The position numbers were made by a program, and so were the translations under genes. This document shows positions 5,927 through 13,481 of a stretch of 15,873 nucleotides of DNA, in pieces. The notes beneath the pieces were generated by a model. That model was not told the origin of the DNA and made no database searches. It saw nothing but the letters and a program-made list of their open reading frames with translations. Origin of the DNA: Flavobacteriaceae bacterium (GTDB taxonomy: Bacteria; Bacteroidota; Bacteroidia; Flavobacteriales; Flavobacteriaceae); NCBI GenBank assembly GCA_030834365.1, contig JAURFJ010000024.1:1-15873 (forward strand), read 5' to 3'. Position 1 is the stretch's first letter; each line of letters starts with the position of its first letter.

Positions 5927-7908
5927 TGAAGTTCGAAATCGTCTCTTCTTTTAAACCGACAGGGGATCAACCTGAGGCAATTCATTCACTAGTCGAGGGA
6001 CTGTTGGAAGGTGAAAAGCACCACACATTGCTCGGGGTGACCGGATCGGGTAAAACCTTTACGGTAGCTAATGTGATTGAACAGGTACAAAGACCCACCT
6101 TGGTGCTTGCGCATAACAAAACCCTAGCCGCCCAGCTCTACTCAGAATTCAAGCAATTCTTTCCGCAGAATGCTGTCGAATACTTCGTCTCTTACTACGA
6201 CTATTACCAGCCTGAAGCCTATATACCGGCAAGTGGAACCTATATCGAGAAAGACCTTAGCATTAATGAAGACATTGAAAAGCTGCGTTTGAGCACTACC
6301 TCTTCACTGTTGAGCGGCAGACGCGATGTGATCGTAGTGGCCTCTGTATCTTGTCTCTACGGTATTGGAAACCCCATCGAGTTTCAAAAAAATGTGATTC
6401 GCCTTGAACGGGGGCAACTCATGGCTCGAACACAACTGCTTAAGCTATTGGTTCAATCGCTATACGCTCGAACTACTGCCGATTTTTCTAACGGAAATTT
6501 TAGAATAAAGGGCGATGTGGTTGATATTTTTCCGGGATATGCCGACTACGCCTTTAGAGTTCATTTTTTTGGCGATGAAATTGAAGAGATAGAAGCCTTT
6601 GATCCGGTAACGCAATCGGTAATTGAGGTTTATGAGCAGCTGACCATCTATCCGGCCAACATGTTTGTCACTTCACCAGAGGTACTCCAAAACGCTATTC
6701 ATCACATACAAGACGATTTACTGAAGCAAATCACCTACTTCAACGAGATCGGAAAGCCGTTGGAGGCCAAACGCCTCGAAGAACGCACCACTTTTGATCT
6801 AGAGATGATGAGAGAGCTCGGATACTGCTCGGGTATCGAGAACTATTCGCGCTATCTAGACGGACGCGCTCCTGGCACACGCCCATTCTGCCTTTTGGAC
6901 TATTTTCCCGAAGACTACCTGATGGTCATCGATGAAAGCCATGTGACGATTCCGCAAGTACACGCCATGTATGGCGGTGACCGTTCTCGCAAAGAAAACT
7001 TGGTGGATTATGGGTTTCGATTACCCGCAGCCTTAGACAATCGCCCGTTGAAATTTGAGGAGTTTGAGGCCTTGCAAAACCAAATCATTTATGTCAGTGC
7101 AACCCCTGCTGATTACGAGCTTGAAAAATCCAAAGGGGTATTGGTCGAGCAGCTTATCAGACCGACGGGATTGTTAGACCCCATCATTGAGATTCGCCCC
7201 AGCAAAAATCAAATCGACGACCTCACCAACGAAATACAATTAAGGGCAGAAAAAGACGAAAGAACATTGGTAACCACCCTTACCAAAAGAATGGCTGAAG
7301 AGCTGACTAAATACCTGACTCGAATCGGAGTGCGCTGCCGTTATATTCACAGTGATGTAGACACGCTTGAACGCGTAGAAATTATGCAAGATCTGAGACG
7401 CGGACTGTTTGACGTACTCGTAGGGGTTAACCTACTGCGCGAAGGTCTAGACCTACCTGAGGTATCCTTAGTAGCTATAATTGACGCCGATAAAGAAGGA
7501 TTTCTTAGAAGCAACCGAAGCCTGACCCAAACTGTTGGTCGCGCTGCACGGCACTTAAACGGCAGAGCCATTATGTACGCCGATACCATCACCAAGAGTA
7601 TGCAGGAAACCATTGACCAAACCAACTACAGACGCGAAAAGCAGATCGCATACAACACAGAAAACGGTGTAACGCCTACCGCTCTGAACAAACCACTAGA
7701 CGAGACACTGCGCATACAAAAGACGCGTAATGAAGAACCTACACTACAACCACTAACTGCTAAGGAAATCGCCAATCTTAGCGACGGAGCCATAGAGACT
7801 CAAATCAAGGAGACTCGAAAGGCCATGGAAAAAGCCGCAAAAGCATTAGACTTTATGGAGGCCGCTCGACTTCGAGACCACCTCAAACAACTGCAAATGC
7901 AGCAGTAA
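5926..7908 (+). CDS. uvrB: Excinuclease ABC subunit UvrB
   Basis: UvrB is the damage-verifying helicase-like subunit of nucleotide excision repair. It is loaded by UvrA and then recruits UvrC. The 660 residues are full length for the family. Visible motifs in order are: FKPTGDQPEAI; Walker A GVTGSGKT (37-44); the beta-hairpin that inserts into DNA (YYDYYQPEAYIP, from about 90); the DESH Walker B box (336-339); VSATPADYE; helicase motif VGVNLLREGLDLPE; QTVGRAARH; and the C-terminal UVR motif that contacts UvrC (about 620-655, MEAARLRDHLKQL). Start ATG 5926 gives the conserved MKFEIVSSFKPTGDQ beginning. The gene is divergent from the kinase-like gene, with start codons touching or 59 bp apart. 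It converges with sucC with 5 bp between stops. uvrA and uvrC are not in the window. Confidence 0.98.
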   Translation: MKFEIVSSFKPTGDQPEAIHSLVEGLLEGEKHHTLLGVTGSGKTFTVANVIEQVQRPTLVLAHNKTLAAQLYSEFKQFFPQNAVEYFVSYYDYYQPEAYIPASGTYIEKDLSINEDIEKLRLSTTSSLLSGRRDVIVVASVSCLYGIGNPIEFQKNVIRLERGQLMARTQLLKLLVQSLYARTTADFSNGNFRIKGDVVDIFPGYADYAFRVHFFGDEIEEIEAFDPVTQSVIEVYEQLTIYPANMFVTSPEVLQNAIHHIQDDLLKQITYFNEIGKPLEAKRLEERTTFDLEMMRELGYCSGIENYSRYLDGRAPGTRPFCLLDYFPEDYLMVIDESHVTIPQVHAMYGGDRSRKENLVDYGFRLPAALDNRPLKFEEFEALQNQIIYVSATPADYELEKSKGVLVEQLIRPTGLLDPIIEIRPSKNQIDDLTNEIQLRAEKDERTLVTTLTKRMAEELTKYLTRIGVRCRYIHSDVDTLERVEIMQDLRRGLFDVLVGVNLLREGLDLPEVSLVAIIDADKEGFLRSNRSLTQTVGRAARHLNGRAIMYADTITKSMQETIDQTNYRREKQIAYNTENGVTPTALNKPLDETLRIQKTRNEEPTLQPLTAKEIANLSDGAIETQIKETRKAMEKAAKALDFMEAARLRDHLKQLQMQQ

Positions 7909-7913
7909 GCACC

Positions 7914-9107
7914 TTAGGCTAGAACAGCCTTGACCTTATCTGCTGCTTCTTGAAACTGTACGGCTGCCTGCACCTCAAGACCCGATTGATCGATGATCTC
8001 TTTTGCCAACTCTGCGTTGGTTCCTTGAAGGCGAACAATGATGGGCACATTGATCTGATCCGCCATATTCTTGTAGGCATCTACAATTCCATTAGCCACG
8101 CGGTCACAGCGCACAATTCCACCGAAAATATTGACTAGGATGGCCTTTACATTGGGATCTTTTAAGATGATTCCAAAGGCTTCTTCAACCCGTTTAGCAT
8201 CGGCGGTTCCTCCTACATCTAAAAAGTTAGCGGGCTCTCCCCCAGCCATCTTAATTAGATCCATTGTAGCCATGGCAAGGCCTGCTCCGTTAACCATACA
8301 TCCGACATTTCCGTCTAAATCTACATAGTTCAGACCCAAAGCTTTTGCCTCTACTTCAATAGGATTTTCTTCTCGGGTATCTCGCATCTCTGCATAGGCC
8401 TTTCTTCTGAATAAGGCATTGTCATCTAAGGTCACCTTAGCGTCAACCGCAATGACGCGGTCGTCTGAAGTTTTTAAAACCGGATTGATCTCGAATAGGC
8501 TTGAATCACTTTGCTCATAGGCTTTGTACAATGCCGATACAAATCGCGTCATCTCTTTGAAAGCTTTGCCTTCAAGCTTAAGGTTAAAGGCAATATTTCT
8601 AGCCTGAAAGCCCGTGAGACCAACAGAAGGATCAATTTCTTCAGTAAAGATGAGATGCGGTGTTTTCTCGGCTACCTCTTCGATATCCATTCCACCTTCG
8701 GTTGAATACATAATCATGTTTCGACCCGTTCCGCGATTAAGCAGCACAGACATATAAAACTCAGAAGTCTCACTTTCACCCGGGTAATAAACGTCTTCGG
8801 TAACAAGAACCTGATGAACGGTCTTGCCTTCTGCCGATGTCTGCGGAGTAATAAGCTGCATGCCGATGATTTGTTCAGCAATCGACTTTACTTCGTTAAT
8901 CGATTTGGCAAGCTTCACACCACCACCCTTTCCGCGGCCCCCGGCGTGCACTTGCGCCTTAATCACATACCACGATGTACCGGTTTCTTCAGTTAATTTC
9001 AGCGCTGCTTGAGCGGCCGATTCAGGGCTGTCTGCAACAATTCCTCGTTGAATATCTACTCCAAAACTGGCTAAAATTTCTTTTCCTTGATACTCGTGTA
9101 AATTCAT
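7914..9107 (-). CDS. sucC: Succinyl-CoA ligase (ADP-forming) subunit beta
   Basis: SucC is the nucleotide- and succinate-binding subunit of succinyl-CoA synthetase. It makes ATP (or GTP) while converting succinyl-CoA to succinate in the TCA cycle. The 397 residues are the usual length. It starts with MNLHEYQGKEI, then shows the ATP-grasp glycine-rich loop GGRGKGGG (56-63), the metal-binding region around FEINPVLKT and VDAKVTLDDNA, the phosphate/CoA-ligase segment GCMVNGAGLAMATMD, and the C-terminal NIFGGIVRCDRVANGI. The alpha subunit gene sucD is not adjacent: the next gene downstream is convergent uvrB. The two subunits are therefore encoded apart here, which I understand is common in Bacteroidota. 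Transcription probably starts in the 9108-9296 gap. Confidence 0.97.
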   Translation of the reverse strand: MNLHEYQGKEILASFGVDIQRGIVADSPESAAQAALKLTEETGTSWYVIKAQVHAGGRGKGGGVKLAKSINEVKSIAEQIIGMQLITPQTSAEGKTVHQVLVTEDVYYPGESETSEFYMSVLLNRGTGRNMIMYSTEGGMDIEEVAEKTPHLIFTEEIDPSVGLTGFQARNIAFNLKLEGKAFKEMTRFVSALYKAYEQSDSSLFEINPVLKTSDDRVIAVDAKVTLDDNALFRRKAYAEMRDTREENPIEVEAKALGLNYVDLDGNVGCMVNGAGLAMATMDLIKMAGGEPANFLDVGGTADAKRVEEAFGIILKDPNVKAILVNIFGGIVRCDRVANGIVDAYKNMADQINVPIIVRLQGTNAELAKEIIDQSGLEVQAAVQFQEAADKVKAVLA

Positions 9108-9132
9108 GGTCTAGGCTTTAAAAATGTGAGCA

Positions 9133-9140
9133 CAAAAATA
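9133..9140 (-). promoter_or_regulatory. -7 promoter element of sucC
   Basis: Read on the minus strand, 9140 to 9133 is TATTTTTG, an exact match to TAnnTTTG. Transcription would start near 9129, giving a leader of about 22 nt before the sucC ATG (9107). No clear -33 TTG is seen; the expected place is next to one arm of the inverted repeat at 9150-9206. Confidence 0.45.
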
Positions 9141-9149
9141 GAAAAGAGG

Positions 9150-9206
9150 TAGTAATGCACCTATTCGTTTTTGGACTAATTACAGTACCCCTTTGTTGCA
9201 TTACTA
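9150..9206. repeat. 10-bp perfect inverted repeat in the sucC-lysA gap
   Basis: TAGTAATGCA (9150-9159) and TGCATTACTA (9197-9206) are exact reverse complements separated by 37 bp. They lie midway between the divergent sucC and lysA genes, just upstream of the sucC -7 element. Either two binding half-sites or the stem of a loop could explain them. There is no T-run, so it is not an intrinsic terminator. Confidence 0.5.
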
Positions 9207-9266
9207 ACAAAATGTGATATAATGATAAATATCGTAGTCAATTCATGGAAATTAGCGTGCAGCGAC

Positions 9267-9275
9267 TTAATTTGC
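9267..9275 (+). promoter_or_regulatory. possible -7 element of lysA
   Basis: TTAATTTGC at 9267-9275 matches TAnnTTTG except that the second base is T. It lies 21 bp before the lysA ATG (9297), a suitable distance for a short leader. No -33 element is evident, so support is weak. Confidence 0.25.
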
Positions 9276-9296
9276 GCCTCATTAAGCTGAACTCAT

Positions 9297-10529
9297 ATGC
9301 AACAGCCTCCTTTCATTGAAATCGCCAACACCTTTGGTGCGCCGGTTTACATCTACGACGCACAAGTGATTACCGCTCAGTATGACCGTTTAAAAAGAGC
9401 CTTTCAACAGGTTCCTAACCTCCGATTTCATTATGCCGTTAAGGCTAATTCCAACCTTAGCGTTTTAAAATTAATGCACAGTCTTGGCGCAGGTTTAGAC
9501 ACGGTTTCAATCGAAGAGGTTCGGCTTGGACTCTTAGCCGGTGTGGCCCCTGAAGATATCATCTACACCCCAAACGGCGTTTCAATCGAAGAATTAGAGG
9601 CCGCGAGAGAACTAGGTGTTCAAATAAACATAGATAACCTCTCAGTGCTGGAGCTTTTTGGGCAGCGCTATCCCGAAACTCCAGTCTGCGTGCGTATCAA
9701 TCCGCATGTAATGGCCGGAGGCAATGCCAATATTTCAGTAGGCCACATAGACTCAAAGTTCGGTATAAGCATTCATCAAGTTCCGCATATTTTGCGCATA
9801 GTCAATCTGACCAACATGCGTATTAATGGGGTGCACATGCACACGGGTAGTGACATACTCGATATTGACGTATTCTTACATGCCTCTGAAATTCTGTTCG
9901 AGGCGGCCACCCATTTTAAAGACTTGGAGTTTATCGATTTCGGAAGCGGCTTCAAGGTGCCGTATAAAAAAGACGATATTGAAACTCCTATTGAAGAACT
10001 TGGCGAAAAGCTCAGCGAGCACTTTAATCGCTTTTGTCAAAAGGTGCAGAAGCCTTTGACTTTGTCGTTTGAGCCTGGCAAATTTTTGGTCAGCCAGGCA
10101 GGAACATTCATGGCTAAGGTCAACGTAGTCAAGCAAACCACCTCAACCGTTTTCGCAGGTGTAGATTCAGGGTTTAATCACCTAATGCGCCCCATGCTTT
10201 ACGGATCATACCACCATATTGAAAACCTCAGCAACCCTGAAGGTAAGGCTCGTTTTTATTCGGTAGTCGGCTATATATGCGAAACCGACACCTTTGGAAG
10301 TAATCGTCCTATTGCGGAGATTACAGAAGGAGACCTACTGGCCTTTCACAATGCTGGAGCGTATTGCTTCTCAATGGCCAGCAACTACAACTCTAGATTG
10401 CGTCCTGCAGAGGTATTGTGGATAGGCGGAAAGGCTCACCTCATCAGAGAACGCGAGACCTTTGACGATTTACTCAAAGGGCAAGTAGAGGTCGACATCG
10501 AGCAGCTAAGCGCAATCGCGGCCAATTAA
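9297..10529 (+). CDS. lysA: Diaminopimelate decarboxylase
   Basis: LysA decarboxylates meso-diaminopimelate to L-lysine, the last step of the pathway that dapD feeds. It is a PLP enzyme of the alanine-racemase-like fold III. The 410 residues show the PLP lysine in HYAVKANSN (K49), then NPHVMAGGNANISVGH and HIDSKFGIS, the barrel segment INGVHMHTGS, the phosphate-binding glycine loop IDFGSGFKVPY, the EPGKFLV strand, the subunit-contributed catalytic segment CETDTFGSN, and NAGAYCFSMASNYNSR. It is a standalone enzyme, not fused to aspartokinase. The start ATG 9297 places MQQPPFIEIANTFGAPVYIYD at the usual N-terminus. The thioredoxin-like gene begins 16 bp after its stop and may be co-transcribed. 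Confidence 0.97.
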   Translation: MQQPPFIEIANTFGAPVYIYDAQVITAQYDRLKRAFQQVPNLRFHYAVKANSNLSVLKLMHSLGAGLDTVSIEEVRLGLLAGVAPEDIIYTPNGVSIEELEAARELGVQINIDNLSVLELFGQRYPETPVCVRINPHVMAGGNANISVGHIDSKFGISIHQVPHILRIVNLTNMRINGVHMHTGSDILDIDVFLHASEILFEAATHFKDLEFIDFGSGFKVPYKKDDIETPIEELGEKLSEHFNRFCQKVQKPLTLSFEPGKFLVSQAGTFMAKVNVVKQTTSTVFAGVDSGFNHLMRPMLYGSYHHIENLSNPEGKARFYSVVGYICETDTFGSNRPIAEITEGDLLAFHNAGAYCFSMASNYNSRLRPAEVLWIGGKAHLIRERETFDDLLKGQVEVDIEQLSAIAAN

Positions 10530-10533
10530 GTCG

Positions 10534-10541
10534 TATCTTTA
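10534..10541 (+). promoter_or_regulatory. possible -7 element of the thioredoxin-like gene
   Basis: TATCTTTA at 10534-10541 matches TAnnTTTG except for the last base. Like the uvrB element, it ends 4 bases before the ATG (10546), which would give a leaderless transcript. No -33 element is evident in the lysA tail. Read-through from lysA is an equally good explanation of expression. Confidence 0.25.
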
Positions 10542-10545
10542 TCCT

Positions 10546-11073
10546 ATGAATCGACTGCTGTTTTTTTTGGTTATATCAGCCATAGGTTTGTCAGCTGTGA
10601 ATGCTCAAGAGCAATCTATTAAATGGCTCAGCTTCGAGGAGGCAGCTGCGATTGCCGAAAAGGGAACCTCTAAAAAATTTTTCATCGATGTCTACACCGA
10701 TTGGTGCGGATGGTGCAAAAAAATGGACAAAGAAACCTTCAACGACCCTAAGGTGAAGGCGTATATGCTCAAAAATTACCATATGGTAAAGCTCGATGCA
10801 GAGCAGTCTGAACCCATAACCTACAAAGGGGAAACCTACGAATTGGTCGGATCTGGACGCAGCACCTATCACGAATTGGCCTATGCGTTAACTCAAGGAA
10901 ACCTGAGCTATCCTACAGTGGTGTTTATGACTGAACGCTTTGAGGTACTTTCACCTTTAGCCGGATTTTATCCGGCAGATCCTTTTCTTCAAATCGCCAC
11001 TTACTTTGGAGATTCGCTTTATGAAACCATGACATGGCAAGACTACGAGGCCACGCTTAATCCTACCGACTAA
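10546..11073 (+). CDS. Secreted thioredoxin-like protein (WCGWCK)
   Basis: This 175-residue protein has an N-terminal signal peptide (hydrophobic 3-18, likely cleaved after NA at about 20) followed by one thioredoxin-fold domain. The active site is WCGWCKKMD with C54 and C57, preceded by the strand KKFFIDVYTDW. The cis-proline segment is LSYPTVVFM. The spacing between the CxxC and the cis-Pro fits the Thioredoxin_7/DUF255-like group common in Bacteroidota, rather than classical TrxA. It presumably acts in the periplasm as a thiol-disulfide reductase or isomerase; its partner is unknown. It follows lysA by 16 bp and ends 18 bp before the convergent guaB stop. No redox partner such as DsbD lies nearby. 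Confidence 0.88.
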   Translation: MNRLLFFLVISAIGLSAVNAQEQSIKWLSFEEAAAIAEKGTSKKFFIDVYTDWCGWCKKMDKETFNDPKVKAYMLKNYHMVKLDAEQSEPITYKGETYELVGSGRSTYHELAYALTQGNLSYPTVVFMTERFEVLSPLAGFYPADPFLQIATYFGDSLYETMTWQDYEATLNPTD

Positions 11074-11091
11074 AACCTTATCTCACTGAAT

Positions 11092-12567
11092 TTATCTTCT
11101 GCTGTAATTCGGCGCCTCCTTGGTAATGGTGACGTTGTGCGGATGACTCTCATTGATTCCGCTCGCAGTGATCTTCACAAACTTACCCGTTTCTTGTAAG
11201 GTCTGAATATCTTTTGCCCCGCAGTAGCCCATTCCGGCGCGTAGACCACCAATGAATTGATGCATGCTTTCATAAAGGTCGCCTTTGTACGGAACCCGCC
11301 CCACGATTCCCTCTGGAACGAGCTTTTTAATATCGTCTTCGACGTCTTGAAAATAGCGGTCTTTACTTCCCTTTTCCATAGCCTCAACCGACCCCATTCC
11401 GCGGTACGATTTGAATTTACGGCCTTCAAAGATAATGGTCTCCCCAGGAGATTCTTTGGTTCCGGCAAGAAGGGATCCCAGCATCACGCTATCGGCGCCG
11501 GCGGCAATAGCCTTCGGAATGTCGCCTGTGAAACGCACTCCACCATCGGCAATCACCGGTACGCCGCTTCCTTTCAGCGCTGCGGCTACCTCTAAAACGG
11601 CCGAGAATTGAGGAAAACCTACTCCAGCAACCACACGAGTAGTGCAAATTGAACCTGGTCCTATTCCGACTTTTACCGCATCAGCTCCGGCATCAACTAA
11701 GTATTTTGCCGCCTCAGCCGTAGCTATGTTTCCAACGACTACATCTAAGTTCGGATGGGCCTTTTTAACCTCTTGTAGAATACTAACGACTCCTTTACTA
11801 TGGCCGTGAGCTGTATCGATAACCACAGCATCAACCCCGGCTGCAACTAAGGCATCGACACGATCAAAGCTGTCACCTGTTACACCCACGGCAGCAGCGG
11901 CTAGTAGTCTTCCGAACTGATCCTTGTTGGCTTTGGGCTTTTGAGTGAGCTTGGTAATATCTCTGAAAGTGATTAGACCTACTAACTCAAAGTGATCATC
12001 AACCACCGGTAGTTTTTCGATTTTATATTCTTGCAAAATAACCTCGGCCTCAGTGAGCGTAATGCCCTTAGGTGCAGTCACCAGATTTTTAGCAGTCATG
12101 ACCTCAGTGATAGGTCGTTCATTGTTTCGCTCAAAGCGCAAGTCGCGATTAGTAACAATTCCGACTAGTTTACCGTGATCATCAATAATAGGAATTCCGC
12201 CGATGCTGTGTTCTTTCATGCTCATTTTGGCATCGAGCACCGTGGCTTGGGTTTTAAGGGTAACCGGATCTAGAATCATTCCAGATTCTGCCCGCTTCAC
12301 CCGTCGGACCTTCATGGCTTGATCTTCAATGCTCATGTTTTTGTGCAACACACCGATACCCCCTTCGCGGGCCATAGCTATGGCCATCTTAGATTCGGTA
12401 ACCGTATCCATGGCAGCAGACACTATAGGCACATTAATTCTAAGGTTTCTGGTAAATTGGGTAGAAATATCAACCTCTCTAGGAAGTACCTGAGAGTAGG
12501 CCGGAACCAATAAAACGTCGTCGTATGTGAGGCCTTCGCCTACGATTTTGGAAAGATGTGCGTGCAT
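11092..12567 (-). CDS. guaB: Inosine-5'-monophosphate dehydrogenase
   Basis: GuaB oxidises IMP to XMP with NAD, the committed step to guanine nucleotides. The 491 residues are full length. The (beta/alpha)8 barrel begins with LTYDDVLLVPAYSQVLP and PIVSAAMDTVTE, is interrupted by a pair of CBS domains (about 96-205, e.g. GGIPIIDDHGKLVGIVTNRD and KLPVVDDHFELVGLITFRD), and resumes with VIDTAHGHS (about 249-257). The catalytic cysteine is C308 in GPGSICTTRVVAG; the flap region MGSVEAMEKGSKDRY follows. CBS domains in this family bind adenine and guanine nucleotides and modulate activity. The start codon lies in the 30 bp palindrome 12563-12592. It follows the HMG-CoA lyase gene by 53 bp and appears to have its own promoter. 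Confidence 0.98.
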   Translation of the reverse strand: MHAHLSKIVGEGLTYDDVLLVPAYSQVLPREVDISTQFTRNLRINVPIVSAAMDTVTESKMAIAMAREGGIGVLHKNMSIEDQAMKVRRVKRAESGMILDPVTLKTQATVLDAKMSMKEHSIGGIPIIDDHGKLVGIVTNRDLRFERNNERPITEVMTAKNLVTAPKGITLTEAEVILQEYKIEKLPVVDDHFELVGLITFRDITKLTQKPKANKDQFGRLLAAAAVGVTGDSFDRVDALVAAGVDAVVIDTAHGHSKGVVSILQEVKKAHPNLDVVVGNIATAEAAKYLVDAGADAVKVGIGPGSICTTRVVAGVGFPQFSAVLEVAAALKGSGVPVIADGGVRFTGDIPKAIAAGADSVMLGSLLAGTKESPGETIIFEGRKFKSYRGMGSVEAMEKGSKDRYFQDVEDDIKKLVPEGIVGRVPYKGDLYESMHQFIGGLRAGMGYCGAKDIQTLQETGKFVKITASGINESHPHNVTITKEAPNYSRR

Positions 12568-12592
12568 GCAATTAAGGGCTTAATTGCATGCA
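12563..12592. repeat. 30-bp palindrome over the guaB start codon
   Basis: TGCATGCAATTAAG (12563-12576) and CTTAATTGCATGCA (12579-12592) are perfect 14-bp reverse complements with only two bases between. The guaB ATG (12567-12565, minus strand) lies in one arm. The other arm overlaps the end of the guaB -7 element. It could be an operator or, in the RNA, a hairpin abutting the start codon. Confidence 0.75.
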
Positions 12593-12598
12593 AATGTA
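12591..12598 (-). promoter_or_regulatory. -7 promoter element of guaB
   Basis: On the minus strand, 12598 to 12591 reads TACATTTG, an exact match to TAnnTTTG. Transcription would start near 12587, inside the palindrome, giving a leader of about 20 nt. No clear -33 TTG is present at the expected distance. Confidence 0.45.
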
Positions 12599-12620
12599 CT
12601 CAATTAATTCGGGCTGAAGC

Positions 12621-13481
12621 TTATACATAAGCACTAAATACCCGCTTGGCGTGATTATAAGCCACCTCGAAGGAAGCCATGCGGATACTGAGCGGCTCTT
12701 TCTTCTCAGTCAAAAAACTGATGAGCTTCTCGGTTGCAATATTTCCGACCAATCCGTCAGCGGCCATTGGGCAACCTCCGAAGCCCTGAATGGCGCTGTC
12801 AAACCTTCTGCAACCCGCTTCATAAGCAGCCTCAACATGAGGCCTCCACTGATCTGGTCTAGCGTGCAGGTGCGCCCCAAAACAAACCCCCTCTTCAGCC
12901 CAATCTGAGGCTACATCAAAGACCTCTGATATGCGCTTTGAGTCTGCACTAGCAGTAGTATCTGACAAAGAAAGTGTCTTCACCCCTATGCGGTGAAACT
13001 GTGTAATCCAATAGCGAACAAGATCCAAAGACCAGGGCTCTCCATAGGGGTTGCCAAAGGCCATCGACAGGTAAACTACCATCTCTTTAGAGGCACGCGA
13101 GCAGGCCTCTTGAATGGCTTTAATTTCATCAAACGCTTGATTTCGTGATTTATGCGTATTTCGCATTTGGAAAATCTCAGAAAGTGAAAACGGAAATCCG
13201 AGTACGTCTATAGCCTCAAATGACAAGGCTCCTGCTGCCCCACGCTGATTGGCGACTATGGCCAAGAGCTTTGTTTTCGACACCGAAGTATCTAGTGCAC
13301 TTAAAACCTCAGCTGTGTCGGCCATTTGCGGCACCGCTTTTGGCGAGACAAAACTGCCAAAATCAAGGTAATCGAAATTACACTGAAGCAATTGCTGCAC
13401 ATAGGCGATCTTCTCAGCTGTAGGTATAAATGTCTTTATGCCCTGCATGGCATCTCGAGGACACTCTACCAGGCTAATCAT
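12621..13481 (-). CDS. Hydroxymethylglutaryl-CoA lyase
   Basis: The enzyme cleaves HMG-CoA to acetyl-CoA and acetoacetate, the last step of leucine breakdown. The 286 residues show the HMGL/LeuA-like TIM barrel: the N-terminal catalytic R9-D10 in VECPRDAMQG; LDFGSFVSPKAVPQMADT; VVYLSMAFGNPYG; SLSDTTA; the metal-binding HLH (H204, H206) in FGAHLHARPD; and the signature loop with catalytic cysteine C237 in GFGGCPMAADGLVGNIATEK. RDAMQ replaces the RDGLQ seen in many other lineages, which I take as normal for Bacteroidota. The start ATG overlaps the last 8 bp of pyrD, so the two genes are co-transcribed and probably translationally coupled. No other leucine-degradation gene is in the window. Confidence 0.93.
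   Translation of the reverse strand: MISLVECPRDAMQGIKTFIPTAEKIAYVQQLLQCNFDYLDFGSFVSPKAVPQMADTAEVLSALDTSVSKTKLLAIVANQRGAAGALSFEAIDVLGFPFSLSEIFQMRNTHKSRNQAFDEIKAIQEACSRASKEMVVYLSMAFGNPYGEPWSLDLVRYWITQFHRIGVKTLSLSDTTASADSKRISEVFDVASDWAEEGVCFGAHLHARPDQWRPHVEAAYEAGCRRFDSAIQGFGGCPMAADGLVGNIATEKLISFLTEKKEPLSIRMASFEVAYNHAKRVFSAYV

Noticed and set aside
9216..9233. GATAT ... ATATC inverted repeat before lysA
   Set aside because: Five-bp AT-rich arms are expected by chance in an AT-rich spacer.
11257..11595. Plus-strand open frame of 112 codons inside guaB
   Set aside because: It is antisense to the conserved catalytic half of IMP dehydrogenase, has no recognisable protein features, and is best explained as a shadow of guaB codon structure.
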